Shown piece by piece: positions 1 through 6,634 of a stretch of 19,915 bases of DNA. Positions within the stretch are counted from its first letter, which is position 1. Each line of letters begins with the position of its first letter. Origin of the DNA: DATDCY01 sp964513745 (GTDB taxonomy: Bacteria; JAUVQV01; DATDCY01). The stretch is taken from assembly GCA_964513745.1 (NCBI GenBank), contig CAZEOK010000052.1:1-19915 (forward strand), written 5' to 3'. A model generated the notes under the pieces. That model saw only the letters and a program-made list of their open reading frames with translations. It was not told where the DNA came from and searched no databases. Position numbers and translations under genes: made by a program.

Positions 1-997
1 CGCGGTAGAGGTCGGTGAGGTGCTGGTCGAAGGACTGCATGCCGTACTGCTGGCGTCCCTTCTCGAGAACGTCCTTGAGGCCTTCGGTGCGGAGCGGATC
101 GCGGATGTATTCCTGCACGGTCTGGGTGACGAGCATGATCTCCAGGGCCACCGCGCGCCCCTTGCCGTCCGCCCGCGGGAGCAGGCGCTGTGAGATCGTC
201 GCCTTGAGGTTGTCGGCGATGCGGTTGCGCACGAAGAGCTGCTCCTCGGCCGGGAAGACGCTGGTGACGCGACCGATGGTCTTGGCGGCGTCGGTGGTGT
301 GCACCGTGGAAAAGAGCAGGTGCCCGGTCTCTGCGGCCTTGAGCGCGATGTCGATGGACTCGGCGTCGCGCATCTCACCGACGAGGATCACGTCCGGGTC
401 CTGGCGCAGCGCGGCGCGCAGCCCGACGATGTAATTCTTCGTGTCGGGGCCGATCTCGCGCTGGCTGATCGAGGCCTTGCGGTTCTGGTGCAGAAACTCG
501 ATTGGATCCTCGATCGTCAGGATGTGGCAGGGACGGGTGGCGTTGATCTGATTGATCATGGCTGCGAGGGTCGTGGACTTGCCGGAGCCCGTTGCGCCCG
601 TCACCAGGATCATCCCGCGCTCCTCCTGGGCGATCGTGCCGAGGACAGCGGGCAGGCCCAGCGACTCGAGGGTCGGAATCTCGGTGGGGATCACGCGCGC
701 GACGACCGCCAGCGAGCCGCGTTGGCGGTAGATGTTGACGCGAAAGCGCGCCACGCCGGGGATGGAATAGCTCGTGTCGTACTCCTGGATCTCCCGCAGA
801 TCGACCTTCTCGCCCATCTTCGCCAGGAAGTGCTGGGCGATGGCCTCGGTGTTCGACGGCAGGAGACGTTCATACTTGACCGGAGTGACCGTGCCGCTGA
901 TGCGGAAGAGCGGCGGCGCCCCCGGCCTGAAGTGCAGGTCGCTCACCCCATGCTTCACGCCGGCGACGAGTAGTTCCTGCAGCGTCTTGAGTTCCAT
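1..997 (-). CDS. pilT: PilT/PilU-family pilus retraction ATPase (3' end beyond window)
   Basis: Hexameric cytoplasmic ATPase expected to power depolymerisation of type IV pili (twitching motility). Reading the minus strand from ATG at 997 gives 332 uninterrupted codons running off the left edge; family members are about 350-380 aa, so only a short C-terminus is missing. Visible: Walker A GATGSGKS (residues 134-141), TIEDPIEF with the catalytic Glu (161-168), Walker B/Asp box DPDVILVGEMRD (200-211), and the His box STVHTTDAAKTIGR (230-243). The AIRNL element of classical PilT reads VQEYI (294-298), and the tail GMQSFDQHLTDLY looks closer to PilU/PilT2 forms, so the exact paralogue is uncertain. 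The start is supported by GGGAGGAAGG just upstream. It follows the DUF3786 gene on the same strand after 84 bases that contain their own candidate promoter. Confidence 0.93.
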   Translation of the reverse strand, partial: MELKTLQELLVAGVKHGVSDLHFRPGAPPLFRISGTVTPVKYERLLPSNTEAIAQHFLAKMGEKVDLREIQEYDTSYSIPGVARFRVNIYRQRGSLAVVARVIPTEIPTLESLGLPAVLGTIAQEERGMILVTGATGSGKSTTLAAMINQINATRPCHILTIEDPIEFLHQNRKASISQREIGPDTKNYIVGLRAALRQDPDVILVGEMRDAESIDIALKAAETGHLLFSTVHTTDAAKTIGRVTSVFPAEEQLFVRNRIADNLKATISQRLLPRADGKGRAVALEIMLVTQTVQEYIRDPLRTEGLKDVLEKGRQQYGMQSFDQHLTDLYR

Positions 998-1032
998 GGC
1001 CTTCCTCCCGCTGTGGCAGGTTTCAAGTCTTC

Positions 1033-1060
1033 ATTGTATACCCGGCATCCTGCGGGGCAA
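1033..1060 (-). promoter_or_regulatory. Candidate sigma70-type promoter for the pilT-like gene
   Basis: On the minus strand, TTGCCC (1060-1055) is followed after 16 bases by TACAAT (1038-1033), matching 4/6 and 5/6 of the consensus hexamers. Transcription would start near 1026, leaving a leader of about 29 bases that holds the strong ribosome site before the ATG at 997. No sigma54 -24/-12 pair was seen here. Prediction only. Confidence 0.45.
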
Positions 1061-1081
1061 GGAGCGTACCGCAGCAGCCTG

Positions 1082-1861
1082 TCAGTCGTGCGGTGGGCGG
1101 TCGGGCCCGGACTCGATATTCTTCGCGAGCCCCTCGATCAGGAACGTGAGCGACTCGACGTCGAGGTAGCGGTCGGCGGTTGCGTCGAAGAGGACCTTGA
1201 GCTTCGACGGGAACTCCTCGTCCCGCGGCCAGTACAGGATCAGCACCGGTATTCGCGGGAGCGCGAAAACCGTCCAGGCGACCGGGGCGGGCGTATCCTG
1301 CTGCCGCATGCCGCCGAGTCGTTCGAGCGCGATTTGCGTGCGCGCCGGGTCGCGGTCGAAGAGTCCCCGGAGCGGTTCTTCGCACTCCCGTGCGAACGAT
1401 TTTGATTTCATCAGCGCGGCCTTGAGATCGGTGAAGGAGACCCATTTGCCGGATGTCCCGACACGGCCCCGGGTACGAACGTAGTGGAGCAGCAGGATCT
1501 GTACCCAGGGAGCGAGCGGCCCGTCGGAGGCAATGGCGCCGTCGGGACCCATCAGGAAATCGCGGCCGAGACAGCGGATCGAAAGCGAGCCGTCCCTCAG
1601 CTCCGCCCCAAGCCCGGCAGCGATCTCGGCAAAAGGCAGAGCCGCAACTTTTTTCCTCAGATCGCCGAGCAATGATTCGCGCCAGTCTCCCTGGCCGCTG
1701 CCGCCACGAAGCTCGTCACGCGCCTGCTCGGAAAGCGTGGGGCACTCGCCCGGGTCGGCCTCGCCTTTTGCCAGCGCAACGGCGAACGCCATGCACTGAC
1801 CGGCCCTGCACAGGGCGCAGTTCGTGCGCGGCAGGAGTTTGTACAGGCCAAGGACGTTCAT
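1082..1861 (-). CDS. Fe-S cluster domain plus DUF3786 protein
   Basis: 259-aa soluble protein of unknown function. The N-terminus (YKLLPRTNC...) carries C15-X2-C18-X4-C23-X16-C40, the four-cysteine 4Fe-4S signature (PF04060 type) known from the large corrinoid iron-sulfur protein of the acetyl-CoA pathway and related redox proteins. The remainder (about residues 80-245, with a WVQILLLHYV segment and a YWPRDEEFP motif) resembles DUF3786, a domain I recall mainly from anaerobes. No signal peptide or membrane helix is visible. ATG at 1861 fits the usual N-terminal boundary, though no clear Shine-Dalgarno precedes it. It lies 55 bases downstream of the Cys-rich mini-gene on the same strand, so the two are probably cotranscribed. 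The fold call is fairly sure; the role is not known. Confidence 0.85.
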   Translation of the reverse strand: MNVLGLYKLLPRTNCALCRAGQCMAFAVALAKGEADPGECPTLSEQARDELRGGSGQGDWRESLLGDLRKKVAALPFAEIAAGLGAELRDGSLSIRCLGRDFLMGPDGAIASDGPLAPWVQILLLHYVRTRGRVGTSGKWVSFTDLKAALMKSKSFARECEEPLRGLFDRDPARTQIALERLGGMRQQDTPAPVAWTVFALPRIPVLILYWPRDEEFPSKLKVLFDATADRYLDVESLTFLIEGLAKNIESGPDRPPHD

Positions 1862-1916
1862 GCGCAGCGATTATCGGGCCGAGCGCGGGCCGCGTCAACG
1901 AAACGGCCCCGGGAGG

Positions 1917-2132
1917 TCAAATGCCAGGGCGGTCCTGATCGTCCTTCCTGCGCCGCTGCCGCGACATCTCCCAGACGAGACACTGGGTCCTGAAGGCGCA
2001 GTAGACCTTCGGGTCGAGACAACCGCAGCACGCGGCTGCGTCCCGGCACTCGCAGCACTCGCGGCAAAAGCCGGTGCCGAGCTTCTGGCAGAGCGCGGTT
2101 GCGTCGCGATCCGGGTGGTTCCTGCAGTGCAT
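1917..2132 (-). CDS. Small 11-cysteine B-box-like zinc/metal-binding protein
   Basis: 71-aa protein with 11 cysteines, at positions 3, 15, 23, 26, 27, 29, 35, 36, 38, 45 and 51. The opening C3-X2-H6-X8-C15-X7-C23-X2-C26 resembles a B-box-type zinc finger, followed by a second Cys-rich segment and a basic tail (SRQRRRK). This matches a type of small conserved hypothetical protein I recall from deltaproteobacteria. The start is supported by GAGGAG, 8 bases before ATG 2132. It is the first gene of the minus-strand group and is divergent from the histidine kinase. Metal binding is inferred from cysteine spacing; no specific function can be assigned. An alternative is a redox-active Cys-rich protein. 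Confidence 0.75.
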   Translation of the reverse strand: MHCRNHPDRDATALCQKLGTGFCRECCECRDAAACCGCLDPKVYCAFRTQCLVWEMSRQRRRKDDQDRPGI

Positions 2133-2225
2133 GTCGCTGTCTCCTCGTCCGTCATTTTACCTGAACGGTTCAAGGCGTCACCGTGTGGGCTCCGGGGCCC
2201 TGGCGCTGCGGTTTCCGCCCGTTCC

Positions 2226-2254
2226 TTGACACCAGCCGGGTCGGATGCTCAAAT
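2226..2254 (+). promoter_or_regulatory. Candidate promoter directly abutting the histidine kinase start
   Basis: TTGACA (2226-2231, full -35 consensus), a 17-base spacer, then TCAAAT (2249-2254, 4/6 of the -10 consensus). The expected transcription start is about 2261, which is the A of the chosen ATG. No Shine-Dalgarno lies upstream of that ATG. The arrangement therefore suggests a leaderless mRNA, or use of the next ATG at 2270. Confidence 0.4.
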
Positions 2255-2260
2255 CGCCTC

Positions 2261-3721
2261 ATGAGCTTGATGCGGCTTACACTTCTCCAGCGTTTCTCGT
2301 TGCTTGCCTTCGTCGCGCTTCTGGGGGCGAACCTCTTTCTCGGGTGGGTCATCTCCCGCGCGATCACCGAAGATGCCATCCTCACCGCCAAAGCGCAGAC
2401 GGCCAAGATCGTCCAGGAGGAGGTGAGCAAGGAGTTCGTGCCGGAGGAACTCGCGAATCCCGCGCCGCAGATCGCCAGCCGTTTGCAGCACCTGAACTAC
2501 GGTCCCGACGTGGTGCGAGTCAAGGTCTGGAACCGCGATTACGTCGTTGTCTGGTCCGACGACCAGCGTCTGATCGGCCAGCGTTTCCCCGACAACGAGG
2601 AGCTGGCCGAGGCCCTGCGGGGGGAGATCCCCTCGTCGATTTCCTCCCTGGAAAAGAGCGAGCATTCCCTCGAGCGCCCCTACGGGCGCCTCCTGGAGCT
2701 GTACGTCCCCATCCGCTTTACCCCGGGGGGCGAGGTCCTCAACATCTTCGAGATCTACCAGAACCTCGAGCCCTGCTACGAGGATATCGGGAGGCAGAAG
2801 CACATGTTCTGGAGAGCCAGCCTCGCCAGCTTCGCGACTCTCTACCTGCTGCTCTTCGGCATCGTGCGCGGCGCCTCCCGCAAGATCGACCACCAGATGC
2901 AGGTCATCACGGAGTCGGAGTCCAAGCTCAAGGAGTACTCCGGGGGGCTCGAGCAGAAGGTGCGGGATCGGACGCGCGAGCTGGAGGAGGCGAAGACCAT
3001 GGCCGAAGCGGCCAGCCACGCCAAGTCGGATTTCCTCGCCAACATGTCCCACGAGCTGCGCACCCCCCTGAACTCGGTCATCGGCTTCTCCCAGGCCCTC
3101 GGGGAGGGGTTGGCGGGCCCGGTGAACGACGCCCAGAAGGATTACCTCAACGACATCGTCGAGAGTGGGCGCCACCTGCTGGGCATCATCAACGAGATCC
3201 TGGATCTCGCGAAGATCGAGGCTGGCAAGATCGTGCTCGACCGGTCTACCTTCGCGGTCGCCGAACTCGTGGACAAGAGCCTTGTCCTGTTCAAGGAGAA
3301 AGCGCTGAGCAACGGCATCCGGCTCGAGAGTGCCGTGGACCCGGACGTCGGGGTCGTGGAGGCGGACTACGCGCGGCTCAAACAGGTGCTCATCAACCTC
3401 GTCGGCAACGCCTTCAAATTCACGCCGCGCGGAGGGACGATCCGGGTCGACGCGCAACGGAGTGAGGGGATGGCGCCGGGATGCGGTTTCATCGAGATCG
3501 CCGTGCGGGACACCGGCCCCGGCATCAAGGAAGAGGACCTCCCCCGTCTCTTCCACCCCTTCGAGCAGCTCGAGCCGGCGCTCACTAAAAAGCACGAGGG
3601 GACGGGGCTGGGCCTCGCGCTCTCGAAGAGGATTGTGGAACTGCACGGCGGCACGATCCGAGCCGAGAGTTCCTGGGGGGAGGGGAGCACCTTTCTCTTC
3701 ACGGTGCCCTGCGTAGCCTGA
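2261..3721 (+). CDS. Membrane sensor histidine kinase
   Basis: 486-aa kinase. Order: membrane helix at about residues 11-33 (LLAFVALLGANLFLGW), a periplasmic sensor region of about 150 residues without a recognised fold, a second helix at about 183-205, a coiled coil (ESESKLKEYSGGLEQKV...), then HisKA with the phospho-acceptor H264 in HELRTPLN, and HATPase with N box NLVGNAFKFT, G1 DTGPGIK, F box FHPFEQ and G2 GTGLGLAL. No clear HAMP domain is seen between helix and coil. It should autophosphorylate H264 and pass phosphate to the receivers encoded directly downstream (12-base gap). The reading frame extends upstream to 2183, but that segment is not family-like, and the hydrophobic N-terminus begins cleanly at ATG 2261 (2270 is also possible). 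The input signal cannot be told from sequence. Confidence 0.92.
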   Translation: MSLMRLTLLQRFSLLAFVALLGANLFLGWVISRAITEDAILTAKAQTAKIVQEEVSKEFVPEELANPAPQIASRLQHLNYGPDVVRVKVWNRDYVVVWSDDQRLIGQRFPDNEELAEALRGEIPSSISSLEKSEHSLERPYGRLLELYVPIRFTPGGEVLNIFEIYQNLEPCYEDIGRQKHMFWRASLASFATLYLLLFGIVRGASRKIDHQMQVITESESKLKEYSGGLEQKVRDRTRELEEAKTMAEAASHAKSDFLANMSHELRTPLNSVIGFSQALGEGLAGPVNDAQKDYLNDIVESGRHLLGIINEILDLAKIEAGKIVLDRSTFAVAELVDKSLVLFKEKALSNGIRLESAVDPDVGVVEADYARLKQVLINLVGNAFKFTPRGGTIRVDAQRSEGMAPGCGFIEIAVRDTGPGIKEEDLPRLFHPFEQLEPALTKKHEGTGLGLALSKRIVELHGGTIRAESSWGEGSTFLFTVPCVA

Positions 3722-3733
3722 GGGACGGTTCTG

Positions 3734-4132
3734 ATGGCAGCGACAACCGCGCCGAAGCGCATTCTCGTGATTGAAGACAACGAAAAGAACCGCAAACTTT
3801 TCGAGCTCATCGTCAGGAGCATGGGGTACAAGTGCCTGCTGGCCGTCGATGGGGAGGAGGGGATCCGGATCGCTGCCGAAGCTATTCCCGATCTCATACT
3901 CATGGACATCCAGCTGCCGCACATGGACGGCGTCACGGCTTTCCGGCATCTCCAGCAGGGCGAGGGGACGAAGGGGATCCCCGTGGCTGCCGTGACCTCC
4001 TTTGCCATGAAGGGGGACCGGGAACGGCTCCTGGCACAGGGTTTCTCCGATTACCTCGCAAAACCGATCGACGTCGACGAGCTCCGGAGGGTCATTGGCA
4101 GGCTTCTGGAGGAGTCCCGCCATGGGGAGTGA
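3734..4132 (+). CDS. Single-domain response regulator (CheY/DivK type)
   Basis: 132-aa receiver with no output domain. Acidic pair E14-D15, phosphorylation site D58 in LILMDIQLP, switch residue T88 in VTSF, and K110 in LAKPID are all present, so it should be phosphorylatable. It starts 12 bases after the kinase stop and overlaps the next gene by 11 bases, so all three are almost certainly cotranscribed. The MDIQLPHMDG and AKPID style is that of DivK-like receivers, which act by protein contact or as phosphate relays. The likely partner is the kinase encoded just upstream; the downstream target is unknown. Confidence 0.93.
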   Translation: MAATTAPKRILVIEDNEKNRKLFELIVRSMGYKCLLAVDGEEGIRIAAEAIPDLILMDIQLPHMDGVTAFRHLQQGEGTKGIPVAAVTSFAMKGDRERLLAQGFSDYLAKPIDVDELRRVIGRLLEESRHGE

Positions 4133-5177
4133 GCCGAAAAGAGTCCTTATTGTCGACGACGAGGAACGCAACCGGAAGCTTCTCGGCCTGCTGTTGGGCA
4201 AGGAAGGGTACTCTTATTCGGTTGCCGTCGACGGCGTCGAGGCGCTCGAGCAGGCCTCCCGCCTCCTGCCGGACATCATCCTGCTCGACATCATGATGCC
4301 CGGGATCGACGGCTTCGAGGTCTGCAGGCGCCTGCGGCGGCGCCCGGCCACGAGTCAGATACCGGTGATCATGGTTACGGCGCTGGAGGGCCGGGAGTCG
4401 AAGATAACCGGGCTGGAGGCCGGGGCGAACGATTTTCTCTCCAAGCCCATCGACGCCACGGAGCTGGCGGTCCGGATCCGCAACCTGCTCAAGGTCAAGG
4501 AGTACGAGGACTTTCTCGTGGACCACAATCGCATCCTCGGCGAGCAGGTTGCGGAGCGCACCCTGGAGCTGCGCGACTCCTACATCGACACTATCTACCG
4601 CCTGACGCTCGCCGCCGAGTTCAAGGACGAGGACACCGCGGCGCACATCCGGCGCATCAGCCTCTACACGCGGCACCTCGCCCGCTCCATCGGCTTGGCG
4701 GACGGCGAGGCCGATGTCATGTTCTACGCGAGTCCGATGCACGACGTAGGGAAGATCGGCATCCCGGACCGGGTATTGCTCAAGCCGGGGCCTCTGGACG
4801 CGGAGGAACTCACCGTGATGAAGACCCATCCGGCCATCGGTGCACGAATACTCGCGGGAGGGCACTCAGCAATCCTCCGCTCCGCGGAGATCTTCGCGCG
4901 CTGCCACCACGAGCGCTGGGACGGGCTGGGGTACCCGAGCGGCCTCAAGGGGGAGGGGATCCCCCTCGAAGGCAGAATCCTGAATCTGGTCGACCAGTAC
5001 GACGCCCTGCGCAGCCGGCGCCCGTACAAGCCCGCTTTGACCCACGAGCGCACCGTGGAGATCATCACCGTCGGCGACGGTCGCACCATGCCGGCGCACT
5101 TCGAGCCGAGGCTCCTCGCCTGTTTCCGGGAGCGCCACGAAGAGTTCGCGGCGATCTTCGAAGCCAACGCCGGGTAG
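4122..5177 (+). CDS. Response regulator with HD-GYP domain (c-di-GMP phosphodiesterase)
   Basis: 351-aa protein. The receiver domain (1-125) has D12/D13, phospho-acceptor D56 in ILLDIMMP, T86 and K108. A coiled linker (125-155) leads to an HD-GYP domain (155-345) with H207-D208 in MHDVGKIGIPD, KTHP (234-237), HHERWDG from H262 and the G270-Y271-P272 triplet, followed by a DQYDAL segment. HD-GYP enzymes hydrolyse cyclic-di-GMP to pGpG or GMP, and all metal ligands visible here look intact. ATG 4122 lies inside the end of the previous gene and is preceded by GGAGGAG, so it is preferred over the upstream in-frame start at 4095. An insertion near the C-terminus (TVGDGRTMPAHFEPR) replaces the shorter family turn. 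Phosphorylation by the adjacent kinase is inferred. Confidence 0.92.
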   Translation: MGSEPKRVLIVDDEERNRKLLGLLLGKEGYSYSVAVDGVEALEQASRLLPDIILLDIMMPGIDGFEVCRRLRRRPATSQIPVIMVTALEGRESKITGLEAGANDFLSKPIDATELAVRIRNLLKVKEYEDFLVDHNRILGEQVAERTLELRDSYIDTIYRLTLAAEFKDEDTAAHIRRISLYTRHLARSIGLADGEADVMFYASPMHDVGKIGIPDRVLLKPGPLDAEELTVMKTHPAIGARILAGGHSAILRSAEIFARCHHERWDGLGYPSGLKGEGIPLEGRILNLVDQYDALRSRRPYKPALTHERTVEIITVGDGRTMPAHFEPRLLACFRERHEEFAAIFEANAG

Positions 5178-5279
5178 CGCCGCCCCGCGGCGCGATCAGT
5201 CGACACGGTCTTGACGGAGCAGCGAGGGTGCGCTCTACTTGATCACGCCGGGCCTGTCACGAACCCGAGGGGGGAGAGG

Positions 5280-6458
5280 ATGCCGCAGCAGGGGAAGGGC
5301 CGCCGTGCGGGCGCGCCCCCGATCGTCTGCCTCTCGGCGGAGCAGATCTCCCCGATCCTCGAGCGCAAGCGACACGCCACCGACCATCGGACCATCCCGC
5401 GCATCCCCCTCGACGCCCTGCTCATCGACATCCTCGACAAGGCGAACGAGTTCGTTCCCTCCCTGGCGGGCTCGATCCTGCTCGACGACCCGATGCAGAA
5501 GCTCGAGAACTCGGCGTCCCGGGAGTTGATCTTCGTCTGCTGTTTCGGCCCGACGGCGGAGATGATCCTCGGCAAGCGCATCCCGATCGATCAGGGGATC
5601 GTCGGGGCGGTCTACCGCACGGGCACGTCGCAGATCACCAACGACGCCTACGAGGCCCCGGAGTTCAACAGCGAATACGACCGGAGCACCGGCTACCGCA
5701 CCCGCTCCGTGCTCTGCGTTGTCATCCGGATCGGGAACTCGGTCTGCGGGGTCATCGAGCTGATGAACAAGCGCGACGGCAGCGAGTACCGGGAAACCGA
5801 GCGTGAGCTATTGGAGATTTTCGCCCAGTACATATCGTCCACGATCCAGAACGCCGTGGACGCCAAGAAGATCGAGCGCATGGTGCGGCTGGACGACCTC
5901 ACGGGCCTCGCCAACGACCGGGCCCTGCACGAGCGCCTCCCCCTCGACGTGGCCGACCACCTGCGCACGGGGAAGCCCCTCTCGGTGATCTTTCTGGACC
6001 TGGACCGGTTCAAGCACATCAACGACACCCACGGGCATCTGGCCGGCAGCACCACCCTCGCGGAATTCGGGCGGCTCCTGAGGGAGACCGTCCCCCGTCC
6101 CGGCGCCACGCTCGCGCGCTACGGCGGGGACGAGTACGTGCTTCTGCTGCCCGAGACGGGGCGCGGCGAGGCCGAGGCGGTCGCCGAGGAGATCCGCCGG
6201 AATACCGCCGCCCACGTCTTTCTCAACGAACCCTGGGGGGAGGATCAGGCGCCCCTCGGCCTTGGCGGGATCATCACCGCAAGCATCGGGGTCTCCACCC
6301 TCGAAGGTCTGCAGCCGGCGAATCTGCCGCGTGGGGAGCAGGTCCGGCTCGGGGTCCGCCTGCTGCAGTGCGCGGACAGGGCGATGTACGCCTCCAAGGC
6401 GGTGGGGAAGAACCGCGTGACCTTTCACCCCATGGATCTAGACTCCTGCGTCTGTTAG
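5280..6458 (+). CDS. GAF-GGDEF diguanylate cyclase (GGDEY, no I-site Asp)
   Basis: 392-aa soluble protein. A GAF sensor domain (about 45-195, with FVCCFGPTAEMILGKRIPID and CGVIELMNKRDG) is followed by a GGDEF domain (205-385) beginning DDLTGLAND and carrying the active loop RYGGDEY (280-286) and the late SIGVST element. It should make cyclic-di-GMP from two GTP. The inhibitory I-site RxxD reads R273-P-G-A276, so product feedback inhibition is probably absent. The start is ATG 5280, preceded by GGGGAGAGG; the frame extends up to TTG 5211, but that stretch has no family-like sequence. It lies 102 bases after the HD-GYP gene, so it may share the transcript. The GAF ligand is unknown. Confidence 0.9.
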   Translation: MPQQGKGRRAGAPPIVCLSAEQISPILERKRHATDHRTIPRIPLDALLIDILDKANEFVPSLAGSILLDDPMQKLENSASRELIFVCCFGPTAEMILGKRIPIDQGIVGAVYRTGTSQITNDAYEAPEFNSEYDRSTGYRTRSVLCVVIRIGNSVCGVIELMNKRDGSEYRETERELLEIFAQYISSTIQNAVDAKKIERMVRLDDLTGLANDRALHERLPLDVADHLRTGKPLSVIFLDLDRFKHINDTHGHLAGSTTLAEFGRLLRETVPRPGATLARYGGDEYVLLLPETGRGEAEAVAEEIRRNTAAHVFLNEPWGEDQAPLGLGGIITASIGVSTLEGLQPANLPRGEQVRLGVRLLQCADRAMYASKAVGKNRVTFHPMDLDSCVC

Positions 6459-6634
6459 CAGGCCGCTGAAAACGAGAAGAGCTGCGGGGCTCGGATCTAT
6501 TCAAATCTGAAACCGCCCGTCCCATCCTCGTTTTTTACCATGATCTTCGCGCAAAACCGAAAGATATACTCAATCGCCGCTCATCCCGACAAGGTGAATG
6601 TGCCGAGAGCTTGCCCGAAGCCGGACGATTCTCT
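6459..6634 (+). other. Intergenic region with inverted repeat and candidate -10 before mfd
   Basis: An 8-base inverted repeat, AAAACGAG (6469-6476) and CTCGTTTT (6527-6534), ends in a run of six T and spans 66 bases. It is too long-looped for a standard terminator but could serve as a weak one. TATACT at 6565-6570 is a plausible -10 for mfd, with no good -35 at the right distance. The segment beginning at 6456 (TAGCAGGCCGCTGAAAA) resembles ends of short intergenic repeats known from other genomes. No gene is seen here. Confidence 0.3.

Noticed and set aside
2249..4201. 650-codon open frame on the minus strand opposite the kinase and receiver genes
   Set aside because: It is a shadow of high-GC coding sequence; the translation has no recognisable domain while the plus strand encodes clear kinase and receiver motifs.
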